This document shows positions 43,986-53,102 of a stretch of DNA of 64,000 nucleotides, one piece after another (position 1 is the first letter of the stretch; each line of letters opens with the position of its first letter). The notes under the pieces are model-generated. The model was not told the DNA's origin. It was given only the letters and a program-made list of their open reading frames with translations, and did no database searches. The stretch lies in assembly GCF_900129725.1 (NCBI RefSeq), contig NZ_FQWQ01000004.1:124001-188000 (forward strand), read 5' to 3'. The position numbers were made by a program, and so were the translations under genes. Source of the stretch: Chryseolinea serpens. Lineage in GTDB: Bacteria; Bacteroidota; Bacteroidia; Cytophagales; Cyclobacteriaceae.

Positions 43986-45368
43986 CTACAAACCATACTT
44001 CTCCAACCGGCGATACAATGACGACCGGGTAAGCCCCAACTCCGAAGCTGCCTGCGTAATATTCCCGTTGTATTTCTTCAACACCTTCCGAATCAGTAGC
44101 TTTTCCACCTCTTCCAGATTGTATTGCTCCAGGCTAAGCTGCCCATCCTCCTTCGCAGCCGAAGCCGTAGTGAAATTAAAATCCTCCGGCTGCAAAACGT
44201 TGCTGCTACTTAGGATGATCGCCCGCTCAATAGCGTGCTGCAACTCGCGAATATTTCCCGGCCAGGGATGTTTATGCATCCGCGACATCGCCCCCTCGCT
44301 GATCTTCGTCACCGGCTTGTCATATTTGGCCGCATAGTGTTTCAGAAAGTGATTGGCCAGCAAGGGAATATCTTCAAAGCGCTCGCGTAAAGCGGGAATT
44401 TCAATTTCGATGGTATTGATCCGGTATAACAAATCCTGCCGGAAGCGATTCTCCTTCACCATGTCATAGAGCGGCATGTTGGTGGCGCAGATCAACCGGA
44501 TGTCGATCGGCGTATCTTTGTTGGATCCGACCCGGCTCACTTTCCGGTTCTGCAGCACCGTGAGCAACTTGGCTTGCAACGGCATGGACAGGTTGCCGAT
44601 CTCGTCCAGGAACAGCGTGCCGTTGTTGGCCAGCTCGAAGCGGCCGGCGCGGTCTTCCTTGGCGTCGGTGAACGACCCTTTCTTATGCCCGAACAGCTCG
44701 CTTTCGAATAGGGTCTCCGTGATGGAGCCCAGGTCGACGCTGGCAAAGTTCTCGTTCTTGCGCGACGAATTCCGGTGGATGGCGCGGGCGATCAGCTCTT
44801 TTCCCGTGCCGTTCTCACCCAGAATGAGCACGTTGGCATCGGTTTTAGCCACCCGGTCGATGGTCGAGAAGATCTTTTGCATGGTGGCACTTTGACCGAT
44901 GATCTCGCTATAGCGGTCGTTGAGCACCTGGTTGATCTCCTGGTTTTTGATCTTGAGGGTCTCGATAACGTCGCGCGACTCGCGGAGTCGCATGGCCGAA
45001 TAGAGGGTGGCTTGCAGTTTTTCGTTTTCCCAGGGTTTGAGCACAAAGTCGGTGGCGCCGGCCTTGATGGCTTTCACGGCCATTTGAATGTCGCCATAGG
45101 CGGTGATGAGCACCACCACGGCCGAAGGGTCCTGCTGGAGGATGCGCTCCAGCCAATAGTAGCCTTCGCTGCCGCTGCTCACGTCTTTGGTGAAGTTCAT
45201 GTCCAGCAGGATCACATCATAATCCTCGTTGTTCATGAGGGCGGGCAGGGCTTCGGGATTCTTTTCGATGTCGACTTGAGCAAAATGCCGTTTGAGGTGC
45301 ATCTTGGCGGCTTTCAGAAGATCTTCGTTATCGTCTACAATGAGGATTTTTCCTTGTTTCTGTTCCAT
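43986..45368 (-). CDS. sigma-54-dependent NtrC-family response regulator
   Basis: A 460-residue regulator: receiver domain (1-120; D12, D13, phospho-acceptor D56, T89, K111), AAA+ ATPase (about 150-380; Walker A GENGTGKE, Walker B GTLFLDEIGNL), and a Fis-type helix-turn-helix at the C-terminus (NITQAASELGLTRSSLYRRLEKYGL). The sigma-54 contact loop reads GSFTDA instead of the canonical GAFTGA, keeping the essential Thr. It should activate sigma-54 promoters when phosphorylated, probably by the kinase at 41446-42798. It is divergent from the HlyD-ABC efflux genes, a likely target. Confidence 0.92.
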   Translation of the reverse strand: MEQKQGKILIVDDNEDLLKAAKMHLKRHFAQVDIEKNPEALPALMNNEDYDVILLDMNFTKDVSSGSEGYYWLERILQQDPSAVVVLITAYGDIQMAVKAIKAGATDFVLKPWENEKLQATLYSAMRLRESRDVIETLKIKNQEINQVLNDRYSEIIGQSATMQKIFSTIDRVAKTDANVLILGENGTGKELIARAIHRNSSRKNENFASVDLGSITETLFESELFGHKKGSFTDAKEDRAGRFELANNGTLFLDEIGNLSMPLQAKLLTVLQNRKVSRVGSNKDTPIDIRLICATNMPLYDMVKENRFRQDLLYRINTIEIEIPALRERFEDIPLLANHFLKHYAAKYDKPVTKISEGAMSRMHKHPWPGNIRELQHAIERAIILSSSNVLQPEDFNFTTASAAKEDGQLSLEQYNLEEVEKLLIRKVLKKYNGNITQAASELGLTRSSLYRRLEKYGL

Positions 45369-45694
45369 TCAAATTGGTTGGTTAGGCTCGTAAAAACTGT
45401 ATCATTAACAAACACGGCTGTCCGCTAATGGGCAAAGGCCATACCGAAACATATTTCCGGTCAATTTCAGCAAAAATAGCCCTTTTATGCCCGTTTCTTC
45501 GTTCGGAACCGGACAGTCACGTTCACATGTGAACGAGAAATGGCATTTCAGAACACGGAAATCAGGGCTAAAAATGCACTTCCAGCGGTTGGCACACTTG
45601 TTGGCATTGGGGCTAGCATGACGTGAAGCGGACATGCGCATTTTTACTGCCGCCGCATGCCTTCACGGTAAACCTGAAATTTTAAAGAGACAGA
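45369..45694. other. divergent intergenic region between ntrC-like regulator and efflux genes
   Basis: 326 bp with a 16-bp perfect palindrome (listed separately) and a near sigma-54 sequence TGGCACACTTGTTGGCA at 45590-45606, whose -12 element is off by one position. No gene is supported. Confidence 0.5.
45520..45535. promoter_or_regulatory. 16-bp perfect palindrome, candidate activator-binding site
   Basis: CGTTCACATGTGAACG is its own reverse complement. It lies 152 bp upstream of the regulator start and 160 bp upstream of the HlyD gene start, the usual distance for an enhancer bound by an NtrC-type activator. Function is inferred from symmetry and position only. Confidence 0.45.
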
Positions 45695-46945
45695 ATGGAC
45701 AAGCAAATCAAGAAGAAGACCTGGACGGTGAAACGTATCGCTACCTATGGCGGCATTGCCCTTTTCGTGGCATTTATTGGCTATCAGTTTATTTTTGCCG
45801 ACCGGCGGTCGCACCTTAAGATCGAAAGGGAAAAGATCACCATCTCCGATGTGAAGCGGGGTGTGTTCCAGGAGTTCATTCCGCAAACCGGTGTCATCGA
45901 GCCGGCCCGCACGGTTTATCTTGATGCCGTGGAAGGCGGAACGATCAAGCGCGTGGTGGCAGAAAGCGGTTCCATGCTGAAAGCCGGCGATGTTATTTTG
46001 GAGCTGAGCAACCTTAACCGCGAATTAACAGTCTTACAGCAGGAAGCGGCCCTGAACGAAAGTATCAACCGCGTACGCGAGACGCGCCTGAACATTACTC
46101 AAAACGACTTGACCCAACGTCAAACATTGGCGCTGATAGAAAGCCAGTTACAGGTTGCGGGGCCGCAATACGCGCGTCAGAAGCAACTTTATGAAAAGAA
46201 ACTGATCTCTAAGCAAGAGTTTGAAAAAACGGAGGCCGACTATAAGTATTACCTCCAGAATAAGAAAATAACCTACGAAGTGTACAGAATCGATTCGTTG
46301 GACCGCTTCCGTCAGCTTTCGCAGATGAACTTCTCCGAGATGAAGATGACCCAAAGCCTTAACGGCATGGGAAAGATCCTGGACAACCTCATTATCCGCG
46401 CCCCGCTGGACGGTCAGCTTTCGCGCCCGCAATTGGATGCCGGCCAGAACGTGAACCCCGGCCAGCGCCTCGGACAAGTGGATGTGGTGGGAAGCTATAA
46501 AGTGAAGGTGCCTATTGATGAATTGTACTTGCCGCGCATTACCACCGGGCTGCACGCCACAACAACGTTCAACAATAAGGATTATAGCCTGCAAATCATG
46601 TATATTTATCCGACCATCATAAACGGACGGTTCGATGTGGATATGGATTTTGTAGGGGATGTGCCCCCCGGAATTCGCCGCGGTCAATCCCTCAGATTGC
46701 GGATAGAATTGGGCCAGTCGTCGGAAGAGCTGTTGTTGCCTGTGGGCGGATTTTATAAAGATACCGGCGGAAATTGGGTATTTGTGTTGGATGGCGAAAA
46801 CAAAGCGGTGCGCCGCGATGTGAAACTGGGTCGGAAAAATACCGAGAACTTCGAAGTGCTGGAAGGCCTGAAACCGGGCGACAAGGTGATCACCTCGTCG
46901 TACGAGAACTTTGGAAATAATGAAGTATTGGTCTTGGATAAATAA
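45695..46945 (+). CDS. HlyD/MacA-type periplasmic adaptor subunit of an efflux system
   Basis: A 416-residue protein with an N-terminal signal anchor (residues 17-35). It has a split barrel-sandwich (lipoyl-like) domain (about 60-105, VYLDAVEGGTIKRVVAESGSMLKAGDVILEL, and about 232-270, NLIIRAPLDGQLSRPQLDAGQNVNPG), an alpha-helical hairpin between them (105-225, rich in Q, E, K), a beta-barrel, and a membrane-proximal domain at the end. This is the membrane-fusion adaptor of tripartite ABC efflux pumps. The ABC ATPase follows 126 bp downstream and two FtsX permeases after that. No outer-membrane factor is in the window. Confidence 0.9.
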   Translation: MDKQIKKKTWTVKRIATYGGIALFVAFIGYQFIFADRRSHLKIEREKITISDVKRGVFQEFIPQTGVIEPARTVYLDAVEGGTIKRVVAESGSMLKAGDVILELSNLNRELTVLQQEAALNESINRVRETRLNITQNDLTQRQTLALIESQLQVAGPQYARQKQLYEKKLISKQEFEKTEADYKYYLQNKKITYEVYRIDSLDRFRQLSQMNFSEMKMTQSLNGMGKILDNLIIRAPLDGQLSRPQLDAGQNVNPGQRLGQVDVVGSYKVKVPIDELYLPRITTGLHATTTFNNKDYSLQIMYIYPTIINGRFDVDMDFVGDVPPGIRRGQSLRLRIELGQSSEELLLPVGGFYKDTGGNWVFVLDGENKAVRRDVKLGRKNTENFEVLEGLKPGDKVITSSYENFGNNEVLVLDK

Positions 46946-47071
46946 CAATTCAAGACAATACGGTAACAACTCAAGGCAATTTGTAGTCTAACGAAGTAAC
47001 CTTTGTCATAAAAAGAAGTAATTAGTCAAACCAAAAACGAGTATTAACCATCCATCTGAAAATAACCAGCC

Positions 47072-47761
47072 ATGATCAAACTTAAGAACCTTGAAAAAGT
47101 CTACACGACTGAAGAAGTAGAAACCACCGCCCTCAACAATATCAACCTCGATATTAAGGAAGGTGAGTTTGTGGCCATTATGGGGCCCTCCGGTTGCGGT
47201 AAATCCACGCTGCTGAACATCCTGGGCTTGCTCGACAACCCTTCCGGCGGCGAGTATCACTTCGGCGAACACGAAGTGGCCAAATACTCCGAACGCCAGC
47301 GCGCCCAATTGCGCAAAGGCTCCATCGGCTTCGTTTTCCAAAGCTTTAACCTCATCGACGAGCTCACCGTATTCGAGAACGTGGAGCTGCCGTTACTCTA
47401 CATGAAAGTGCCCGCTTCCGAAAGAAAACAACGCGTGGAAGAAGTGCTGGAGCGCATGAACATCATGCACCGTCGCAACCACTTCCCGCAACAACTCTCG
47501 GGTGGTCAGCAACAACGTGTGGCCATCTCCCGTGCCATCGTAGCGAAACCTAAAGTGATCCTGGCCGATGAACCTACCGGTAACCTGGACTCTGCCAACG
47601 GCGAAGAAGTGATGAAGCTCCTCTCGCAATTAAATGAAGAAGGAACCACCATCGTGATGGTTACTCACTCGCCCTACGATGCCAACTACGCTCACCGCAT
47701 CATCAACCTGTTCGACGGTAAAGTGGTAACGGAGAACATCAAAGAGCAATTCCATATTTAG
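47072..47761 (+). CDS. MacB/LolD-type ABC transporter ATP-binding protein
   Basis: A 229-residue ATPase: Walker [10 protein letters not shown] (38-46), Q loop FVFQSFNL (Q90), signature LSGGQQQRV (142-150), Walker B VILADE (162-167) and switch VTHS. Length and sequence place it with the MacB/LolD/FtsE group that energises FtsX-like permeases by mechanotransmission. It probably serves the permeases at 48031 and 50540, and could also serve the orphan permeases at 7287 and 38120. A strong terminator separates it from the permease genes. Confidence 0.94.
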   Translation: MIKLKNLEKVYTTEEVETTALNNINLDIKEGEFVAIMGPSGCGKSTLLNILGLLDNPSGGEYHFGEHEVAKYSERQRAQLRKGSIGFVFQSFNLIDELTVFENVELPLLYMKVPASERKQRVEEVLERMNIMHRRNHFPQQLSGGQQQRVAISRAIVAKPKVILADEPTGNLDSANGEEVMKLLSQLNEEGTTIVMVTHSPYDANYAHRIINLFDGKVVTENIKEQFHI

Positions 47762-47832
47762 GCGCTCACCCAAAAGAGGGCAGCCACGCGATTGTGGCGG
47801 TCAGAAGAAGCTGCCTTCTTCAAACAACATAC

Positions 47833-47867
47833 AGACCCCGATGGAAACATCGGGGTCTATTTTTTTT
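47833..47867 (+). terminator. strong rho-independent terminator after the ABC ATPase
   Basis: Eleven-bp perfect stem AGACCCCGATG (47833-47843) with CATCGGGGTCT (47848-47858), GAAA tetraloop, then A and eight T. It lies 71 bp after the ATPase stop and 163 bp before the permease start. Confidence 0.88.
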
Positions 47868-48030
47868 GTGAAGCCGGACATACCACTGTACACTTCCGTA
47901 CATCGATCGGTCGGCGATCCTTGAAACGAACGTTTTTTGAACGAATCGGGTCATGGCATATTTCTTGGACATAGGGGTGCAACCTGTGGCGCACGATTGT
48001 AGTCTTATTGTCGACCAAATAAAACCCTGC

Positions 48031-50403
48031 ATGATCCAAAATTTTCTACGCATCACGATTCGCAACATGATGAAGAACAAATTGTTCATCTTCATCAACG
48101 TGTTTGGGATGGGCATCGCGATTGCCTGTTGCATTGTTGCCTACTTCAACTGGGAGTTCGATGCGCGTTTCAACACGCATCACGTCAATGCACCCACGAT
48201 CTACCGTGTAAGTTCTATCCGTGAGTTTCAAAAACAAACCACGCTCTACGGCCATGCCCCGATTCCCCTGGGCGCGGCCATCCGCCAGAACATGCCCGAT
48301 GTGAAACACGTAACGCGCCTTTGGTGGTCGTATTCCGATTTTAAAGTAGATGACAATATTTTCCGCGCCGGCCTGGCCTATGCCGACCCCGACCTCTTCG
48401 ACATGTTCACATTTGAATTTATCAATGGCAGTCCGGCGGCCCTGAAAGATAAATCCAAAGTAGTGCTCAGCGACGAGATGGCTATCAAATTGTTTGGATC
48501 CACCGACGTGGTGGGCAAAATGCTCACCCAGGTAGACGGCGCCATCCTGAAGGAAAAGGAAGTGGGAGGGGTGTTTAAAAAACAACCCGCCGGTTCCAGC
48601 TTCGCCGAGGATTCCTACACACACTTCGATAACTTCTTCGACGACGTGAAAGAGGTCACCGAAAACGACTGGAAGAACCGCGACATGCTGTTCGTACAGA
48701 TCGAGGACCCGAGCCGCGTAGAGGCCGTGCAAAAGCAACTTCAAACCTTCGTGGAAAATAACAACAAGGTTCGCGAGGATTTCGTCATCAAAGAATTTGT
48801 GCTCGACCCTTTCGTGGGCATGGCGCAACGCGACGAGAACCTCGACACGTGGTCTAGATTGCGGCCGTCCAGCCCGAAGGCCGCCGTGATCAGCCCCATC
48901 ATGATGGCCTTGCTGACCTTGCTCATCGCCTGTTTTAATATGACCAACACCGCCATCGCCATTTCTTCGCGAAGACTGAAGGAGATCGGCATCCGCAAAG
49001 TGATGGGCAGCGTGCGCAGTCAACTCATCATCCAATTCATTGGCGAAACCATGTTTGTTTGTTTTGTCGCGTTGATCGTTGGCTTGTTCCTGGGTGAGGT
49101 GTTATTGCTGTCGTGGAATGCCTTGTGGACGGAGATGAAGCTCACCTCGCATTATCTCGACAATCCTTCCTTTATCATTTTCCTGGGGAGCGTCCTGTTT
49201 TTCACCGGCCTGGTGGCGGGCAGTTACCCGGCATTTTATATCAGCAACTTCGAACCCGTCAGCATCCTGAAAGGTAAGCTGAAGTTTGGAGGCACAAACT
49301 ATTTCACGCGCACGCTGCTGGCTTTGCAGTATGCGATTTCGCTCGTCGCCATCATTTTCGCCATCGCCTTCTACGCCAACTCCAAATACCAATACAATTT
49401 CGACCTGGGATTCAACGAGAAGAGTGTCATCATCGCCTATGTGAGCAACCAGGGCGAGTTCGATACCTATCGCAATGCGATCCAACAAAACAAGGACATC
49501 GTTTCCATCGCCGGCTCCAAACACAGCATCTTCTCGTCGGGATATAACGACCCGATCAAGCACGAGTCCAAACAAATGGAGACCGACATCATTGAAGTGG
49601 GCGACGGTTATTTGAACACCATGAGCATGCACCTGGTGGAAGGCCGCGACTTCATCAAAGACTCCGAAAGCGACAAGAAGGAATCCGTCATTGTCACCGA
49701 AAAACTGGCGAAAGACTTCGGCTGGGACAAGCCACTGGGCAAGGAGATCATCTGGATGGATACCGTCAAACTCTATGTGATCGGCGTAGTGAAAGACGTT
49801 TATACCAACGGCTTGTGGGATAAAATGGATCCGCTGATGCTCCGCTACATCGGCCCCGAGCAATACACCCACGTGATCGTGAGTGGCCCCACGGATAAAC
49901 TGGTGTCTATCAACAAAGCGATGGAGGCCCAGTGGAAACAAGTGTTCCCGAACCGCATCTACAACGGCCGCTTCCTGGACGAAAATACCGTGGAAGCCCG
50001 CGAAGTGAACGACAACATCGTGAAGATGTTTGCCTTCCTGGGCATCGTGGCGCTGATGCTTTCGGGCACGGGCTTGTATACCCTGGTGTCGCTGAACATC
50101 ATCAAGAAAATGAAAGAGATCGGCATCCGCAAAGTGTTGGGGGCTTCCGTTTCCAACATCACGCGCATCATCAATGCGGAATTTGTGATCATCCTCGTCA
50201 TCGCCTCGGCACTCGGATCGTGGTTAAGCTACTATGCTGTGGATTGGCTCATGGATAGCATATGGGATTACTATCTTCCCATGTCGAATGTCACGGTGGC
50301 CGTTTCGGTGTTCATTTTGTTCTTCATATCGGCAGTGGCTATCGGCTATAAAGTGCTAGGCGCCGCGACCATGAACCCGGTGAACACTCTACGGGTGGAA
50401 TGA
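48031..50403 (+). CDS. MacB/FtsX-type ABC transporter permease
   Basis: A 790-residue permease. Helix 1 (about 18-42) and a first MacB-like periplasmic domain precede three helices (about 290-420), a fourth near 430-455, the second periplasmic domain, and three C-terminal helices (about 670-785), ending MNPVNTLRVE. I choose ATG 48031 (MIQNFLRITIRNMMKNKLF), the family's standard start, rather than the in-frame ATG at 47953, which adds 26 unrelated residues. Belongs to the HlyD-ATPase efflux group; its substrate is unknown, with antimicrobial peptides, lipids and lipoproteins as family precedents. Confidence 0.9.
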   Translation: MIQNFLRITIRNMMKNKLFIFINVFGMGIAIACCIVAYFNWEFDARFNTHHVNAPTIYRVSSIREFQKQTTLYGHAPIPLGAAIRQNMPDVKHVTRLWWSYSDFKVDDNIFRAGLAYADPDLFDMFTFEFINGSPAALKDKSKVVLSDEMAIKLFGSTDVVGKMLTQVDGAILKEKEVGGVFKKQPAGSSFAEDSYTHFDNFFDDVKEVTENDWKNRDMLFVQIEDPSRVEAVQKQLQTFVENNNKVREDFVIKEFVLDPFVGMAQRDENLDTWSRLRPSSPKAAVISPIMMALLTLLIACFNMTNTAIAISSRRLKEIGIRKVMGSVRSQLIIQFIGETMFVCFVALIVGLFLGEVLLLSWNALWTEMKLTSHYLDNPSFIIFLGSVLFFTGLVAGSYPAFYISNFEPVSILKGKLKFGGTNYFTRTLLALQYAISLVAIIFAIAFYANSKYQYNFDLGFNEKSVIIAYVSNQGEFDTYRNAIQQNKDIVSIAGSKHSIFSSGYNDPIKHESKQMETDIIEVGDGYLNTMSMHLVEGRDFIKDSESDKKESVIVTEKLAKDFGWDKPLGKEIIWMDTVKLYVIGVVKDVYTNGLWDKMDPLMLRYIGPEQYTHVIVSGPTDKLVSINKAMEAQWKQVFPNRIYNGRFLDENTVEAREVNDNIVKMFAFLGIVALMLSGTGLYTLVSLNIIKKMKEIGIRKVLGASVSNITRIINAEFVIILVIASALGSWLSYYAVDWLMDSIWDYYLPMSNVTVAVSVFILFFISAVAIGYKVLGAATMNPVNTLRVE

Positions 50404-50425
50404 TCCCATCAGCCAAACCCATGGA

Positions 50426-50463
50426 AAGATGTTACAGAAACCCTTGGGGCTCTGTAACATCTT
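50426..50463 (+). terminator. hairpin between the two permease genes, possible terminator
   Basis: Perfect 13-bp stem AAGATGTTACAGA (50426-50438) with TCTGTAACATCTT (50451-50463) and a 12-nt loop that itself contains CCCTTGGG. Only two T follow the stem, so it may be an attenuator or an RNA-processing site rather than a classic terminator. Confidence 0.5.
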
Positions 50464-50539
50464 GATCATGAATATCGTCTACAGGTACTAGAATATACGG
50501 CCCTTGCGTCTCTAACCTAGAAATCTTCTCCTTGCGCAT

Positions 50540-52954
50540 ATGTTCAAAAATTATTTCAAAGTCGCCGTCAGGAATATCCTGAAGCACAAATTCTTTTCGG
50601 CCATCAATATCCTGGGCATGACCACGGGTATTGCGGCAAGTTTGCTCATCATTCTATACATCACCGACGAGCTAAGCTACGACACCTTCCATGCCAACGC
50701 CGACCGCATCTATCAAGTGGGGCTTCACGGCAAACTTGGAGGGCAAGATATCCGCACGTCCAACACTTGTCCACCGATCGCCGCGGCTATGGTGGCTGAA
50801 ATTCCGGAAGTGCAGGCCGCTACCCGTGTAACGCCACGCTTTGGCCGCCCTCCGGTGAAATACGAAGACAAGGTGTTTACAGAAGACAAGGTTTTCTTCG
50901 CCGACTCCAACTTCTTTGAATTCTTCAGTTTCCATTTAAAGGAAGGCGACATCAAGAATGCACTGAAAGAGCCCAACACCTTGGTACTCACGGAAGAGAT
51001 GGTCAAGAAATATTTCGGGAACGAACCGGCCATAGGAAAGATCCTGGCCATTGGCGACGACAAGACCGCATTTAAAGTGACGGGTATTGCCGAAAACCCG
51101 CCGTCAAACTCCCACTTCGGGTTCAACATCTTGTTGTCGAGCGAGTCGAACAAAGATTTGAAGACGGGCATCTGGCTAAACAACTTCATGTACACCTACT
51201 GCATGCTCCAACCCAACGCCAGCGTGGAGGCCGTCAACAAGAAGTACGAAAACCTGGTGGAGAAATACATCGGTCCTGAATTGGAAAAATTCATGGGCAC
51301 CACCCTGGCACAGATGAAGGCCAGCGGGGGAGCTTTCGGTTATTTCAGCACCAAGATCACCGACATTCACTTGCGGAACACCGCCCAGGATTCGATGGAA
51401 CCCGGCGGCAACGTGATGTATATCTATTTCTTTGGCGGTATTGGTGTGTTCATCATCTTCATCGCTTGTATCAACTTCATGAACCTCTCCACCGCGCGTT
51501 CCGCGGGACGGGCAAAGGAAGTGGGCTTGCGCAAAACGTTGGGATCGCTCCGCGGCCAGATGATCGGTCAATTCCTGGCCGAGTCCATGTTGTATAGCCT
51601 CGTGGCCGTTGGGCTGGCCCTGGCAGCGTGCTATTTTCTGCTTCCCGCATTCAACCTGTTGTCGGGCAAGCTCATGTACATGAGCGCCCTGGCGCGTCCG
51701 CAGGTGCTCGTCGGCATCGCAGCCCTCATCGTGTTTGTGGGACTGGTGGCCGGCAGCTATCCGGCCTTCTACCTCACGTCGTTCAGCGCGGTGGAGGTAC
51801 TCAAAGGAAAAGTGCGCGCCGGCATGAAAACCAAGGGCGTGAGAAGCTTCCTGGTGGTTTGCCAGTTTGCGCTCTCCATCTTCCTGATCATTTTCACGCT
51901 GGTGGTCTACCAACAGATCCAATACATGCAGGAGAAGAACCTGGGCATCGACAAGAATAACATCCTGGTCCTGCGCAGCACAAGTCGCCTGGGCACCAAC
52001 AAGGAAGCCTTTAAAAATGCTTTGGCCCAGCAAACGGGCGTGGTGAAGCTCAGCTATACCACCAACACCTTCCCGGGCGTCAACAACACCACCATCTTCA
52101 AATCGGCCGGCTCGGAGCAAGACCATATCATGGGCGTTTACGCCGCCGACCAGGATCAGCAGGATGTGATCCGGTTTGAGATGAAAGAAGGACGTTATTT
52201 CTCCCGCGAGTTCCCGAGCGATTCGTCGGCCATCATCCTCAACGAAGCCGCCGCGCGCGAATTCGGATTTACCCAGCCTATCGGCGAAGAGATATTATTC
52301 AATGGCGACGGCGACGGCACCACAACCACCCACCTGCGCGTGATCGGAGTGGTGAAGAACTTCAACTTCGAATCGTTCAAATCCGACGTGCGCCCCATTT
52401 CCATACGCCTCGCTAAAGATGCCAACAACCTCATGATCCGCTACGAAGGCAACCCCACAGCCCTGGTGGCCACGGTTGAAAAACTTTGGAAGGAACACTC
52501 CAACAACGAGCCGTTCGAATACACCTTCCTGGACGAGAACTTCGACGAGCTTTTCCGCGCCGAGCAGCGCATGGGCAACCTCTTCAGCATTTTCTCGGGA
52601 TTGGCCATCTTCATTGCTTCCCTCGGATTGTTTGCGCTGGCAGCGTTCACATCGGAACAACGCACCAAGGAGATCGGCATCCGCAAGGCCATGGGGGCAA
52701 CAGTTTTCAGCCTGACCATTTTGCTGTCGAAAGAGTTCACAAAGCTGGTGCTCATCGCCTTCGTGCCGGCCGCCATTGGTGGGTGGTATGTGAGCAACCA
52801 GTGGCTGCAAAGCTTCACCTACCGCATCCCCGTAGACCCCATGGTCGTGATCCTGAGCGGACTGGGGGCCATCCTGGTGGCCTGGCTGACGGTGAGCTAC
52901 CAATCCATAAAAGCGGCCCGTTCAAACCCCGTGGAGTCACTCCGGTATGAATAG
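50540..52954 (+). CDS. MacB/FtsX-type ABC transporter permease
   Basis: An 804-residue permease with the same plan as its upstream neighbour: MFKNYFKVAVRNILKHKFFSAINILGMTTG at the start, two periplasmic domains, helices near 20-42, 295-320, 350-375, 385-410, 430-455 and three near 680-795, and the ending NPVESLRYE. It is closer in sequence to the orphan permease at 38120 than to the one directly upstream (for example VFIIFIACINFMNLSTA..GRAKEVGLRK versus VLIIACINFMNLSTA..RAKEVGLRK). Followed by a strong terminator. Confidence 0.9.
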   Translation: MFKNYFKVAVRNILKHKFFSAINILGMTTGIAASLLIILYITDELSYDTFHANADRIYQVGLHGKLGGQDIRTSNTCPPIAAAMVAEIPEVQAATRVTPRFGRPPVKYEDKVFTEDKVFFADSNFFEFFSFHLKEGDIKNALKEPNTLVLTEEMVKKYFGNEPAIGKILAIGDDKTAFKVTGIAENPPSNSHFGFNILLSSESNKDLKTGIWLNNFMYTYCMLQPNASVEAVNKKYENLVEKYIGPELEKFMGTTLAQMKASGGAFGYFSTKITDIHLRNTAQDSMEPGGNVMYIYFFGGIGVFIIFIACINFMNLSTARSAGRAKEVGLRKTLGSLRGQMIGQFLAESMLYSLVAVGLALAACYFLLPAFNLLSGKLMYMSALARPQVLVGIAALIVFVGLVAGSYPAFYLTSFSAVEVLKGKVRAGMKTKGVRSFLVVCQFALSIFLIIFTLVVYQQIQYMQEKNLGIDKNNILVLRSTSRLGTNKEAFKNALAQQTGVVKLSYTTNTFPGVNNTTIFKSAGSEQDHIMGVYAADQDQQDVIRFEMKEGRYFSREFPSDSSAIILNEAAAREFGFTQPIGEEILFNGDGDGTTTTHLRVIGVVKNFNFESFKSDVRPISIRLAKDANNLMIRYEGNPTALVATVEKLWKEHSNNEPFEYTFLDENFDELFRAEQRMGNLFSIFSGLAIFIASLGLFALAAFTSEQRTKEIGIRKAMGATVFSLTILLSKEFTKLVLIAFVPAAIGGWYVSNQWLQSFTYRIPVDPMVVILSGLGAILVAWLTVSYQSIKAARSNPVESLRYE

Positions 52955-52974
52955 GGAACAATAGCAGTAAAAGG

Positions 52975-53003
52975 GGCGCTTTTATCAGAAAAGCGCCTTT
53001 TTT
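52975..53003 (+). terminator. rho-independent terminator after the permease gene
   Basis: Perfect 9-bp stem GGCGCTTTT (52975-52983) with AAAAGCGCC (52989-52997), loop ATCAG, followed by six T. Ends the efflux gene group. Confidence 0.85.
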
Positions 53004-53041
53004 ATGTAAATTTCGAGGCTTTTTTGTTCTAATGTTAAGTT

Positions 53042-53074
53042 TTTGTTAATGTATTCACATTCGACTAACATTTG
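53042..53074 (+). promoter_or_regulatory. possible promoter of the small lysine-rich protein gene
   Basis: TTTG (53042-53045) and a second TTTG preceded by TAACA (53066-53074), with 25 nt between the two TTTG. This is one base away from the ideal TAnnTTTG form. It lies between a terminator and the gene start at 53103, where a promoter must exist. Confidence 0.4.
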
Positions 53075-53102
53075 ATACCTTAGTGAATCAACCACTAGTT
53101 TT

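Noticed and set aside
45589-45608. Sigma-54 promoter candidate TTGGCACACTTGTTGGCATT upstream of the HlyD gene
   Set aside because: The -12 GC falls one base too far from the -24 GG; this spacing is strict for sigma-54, so I note it only as near match.
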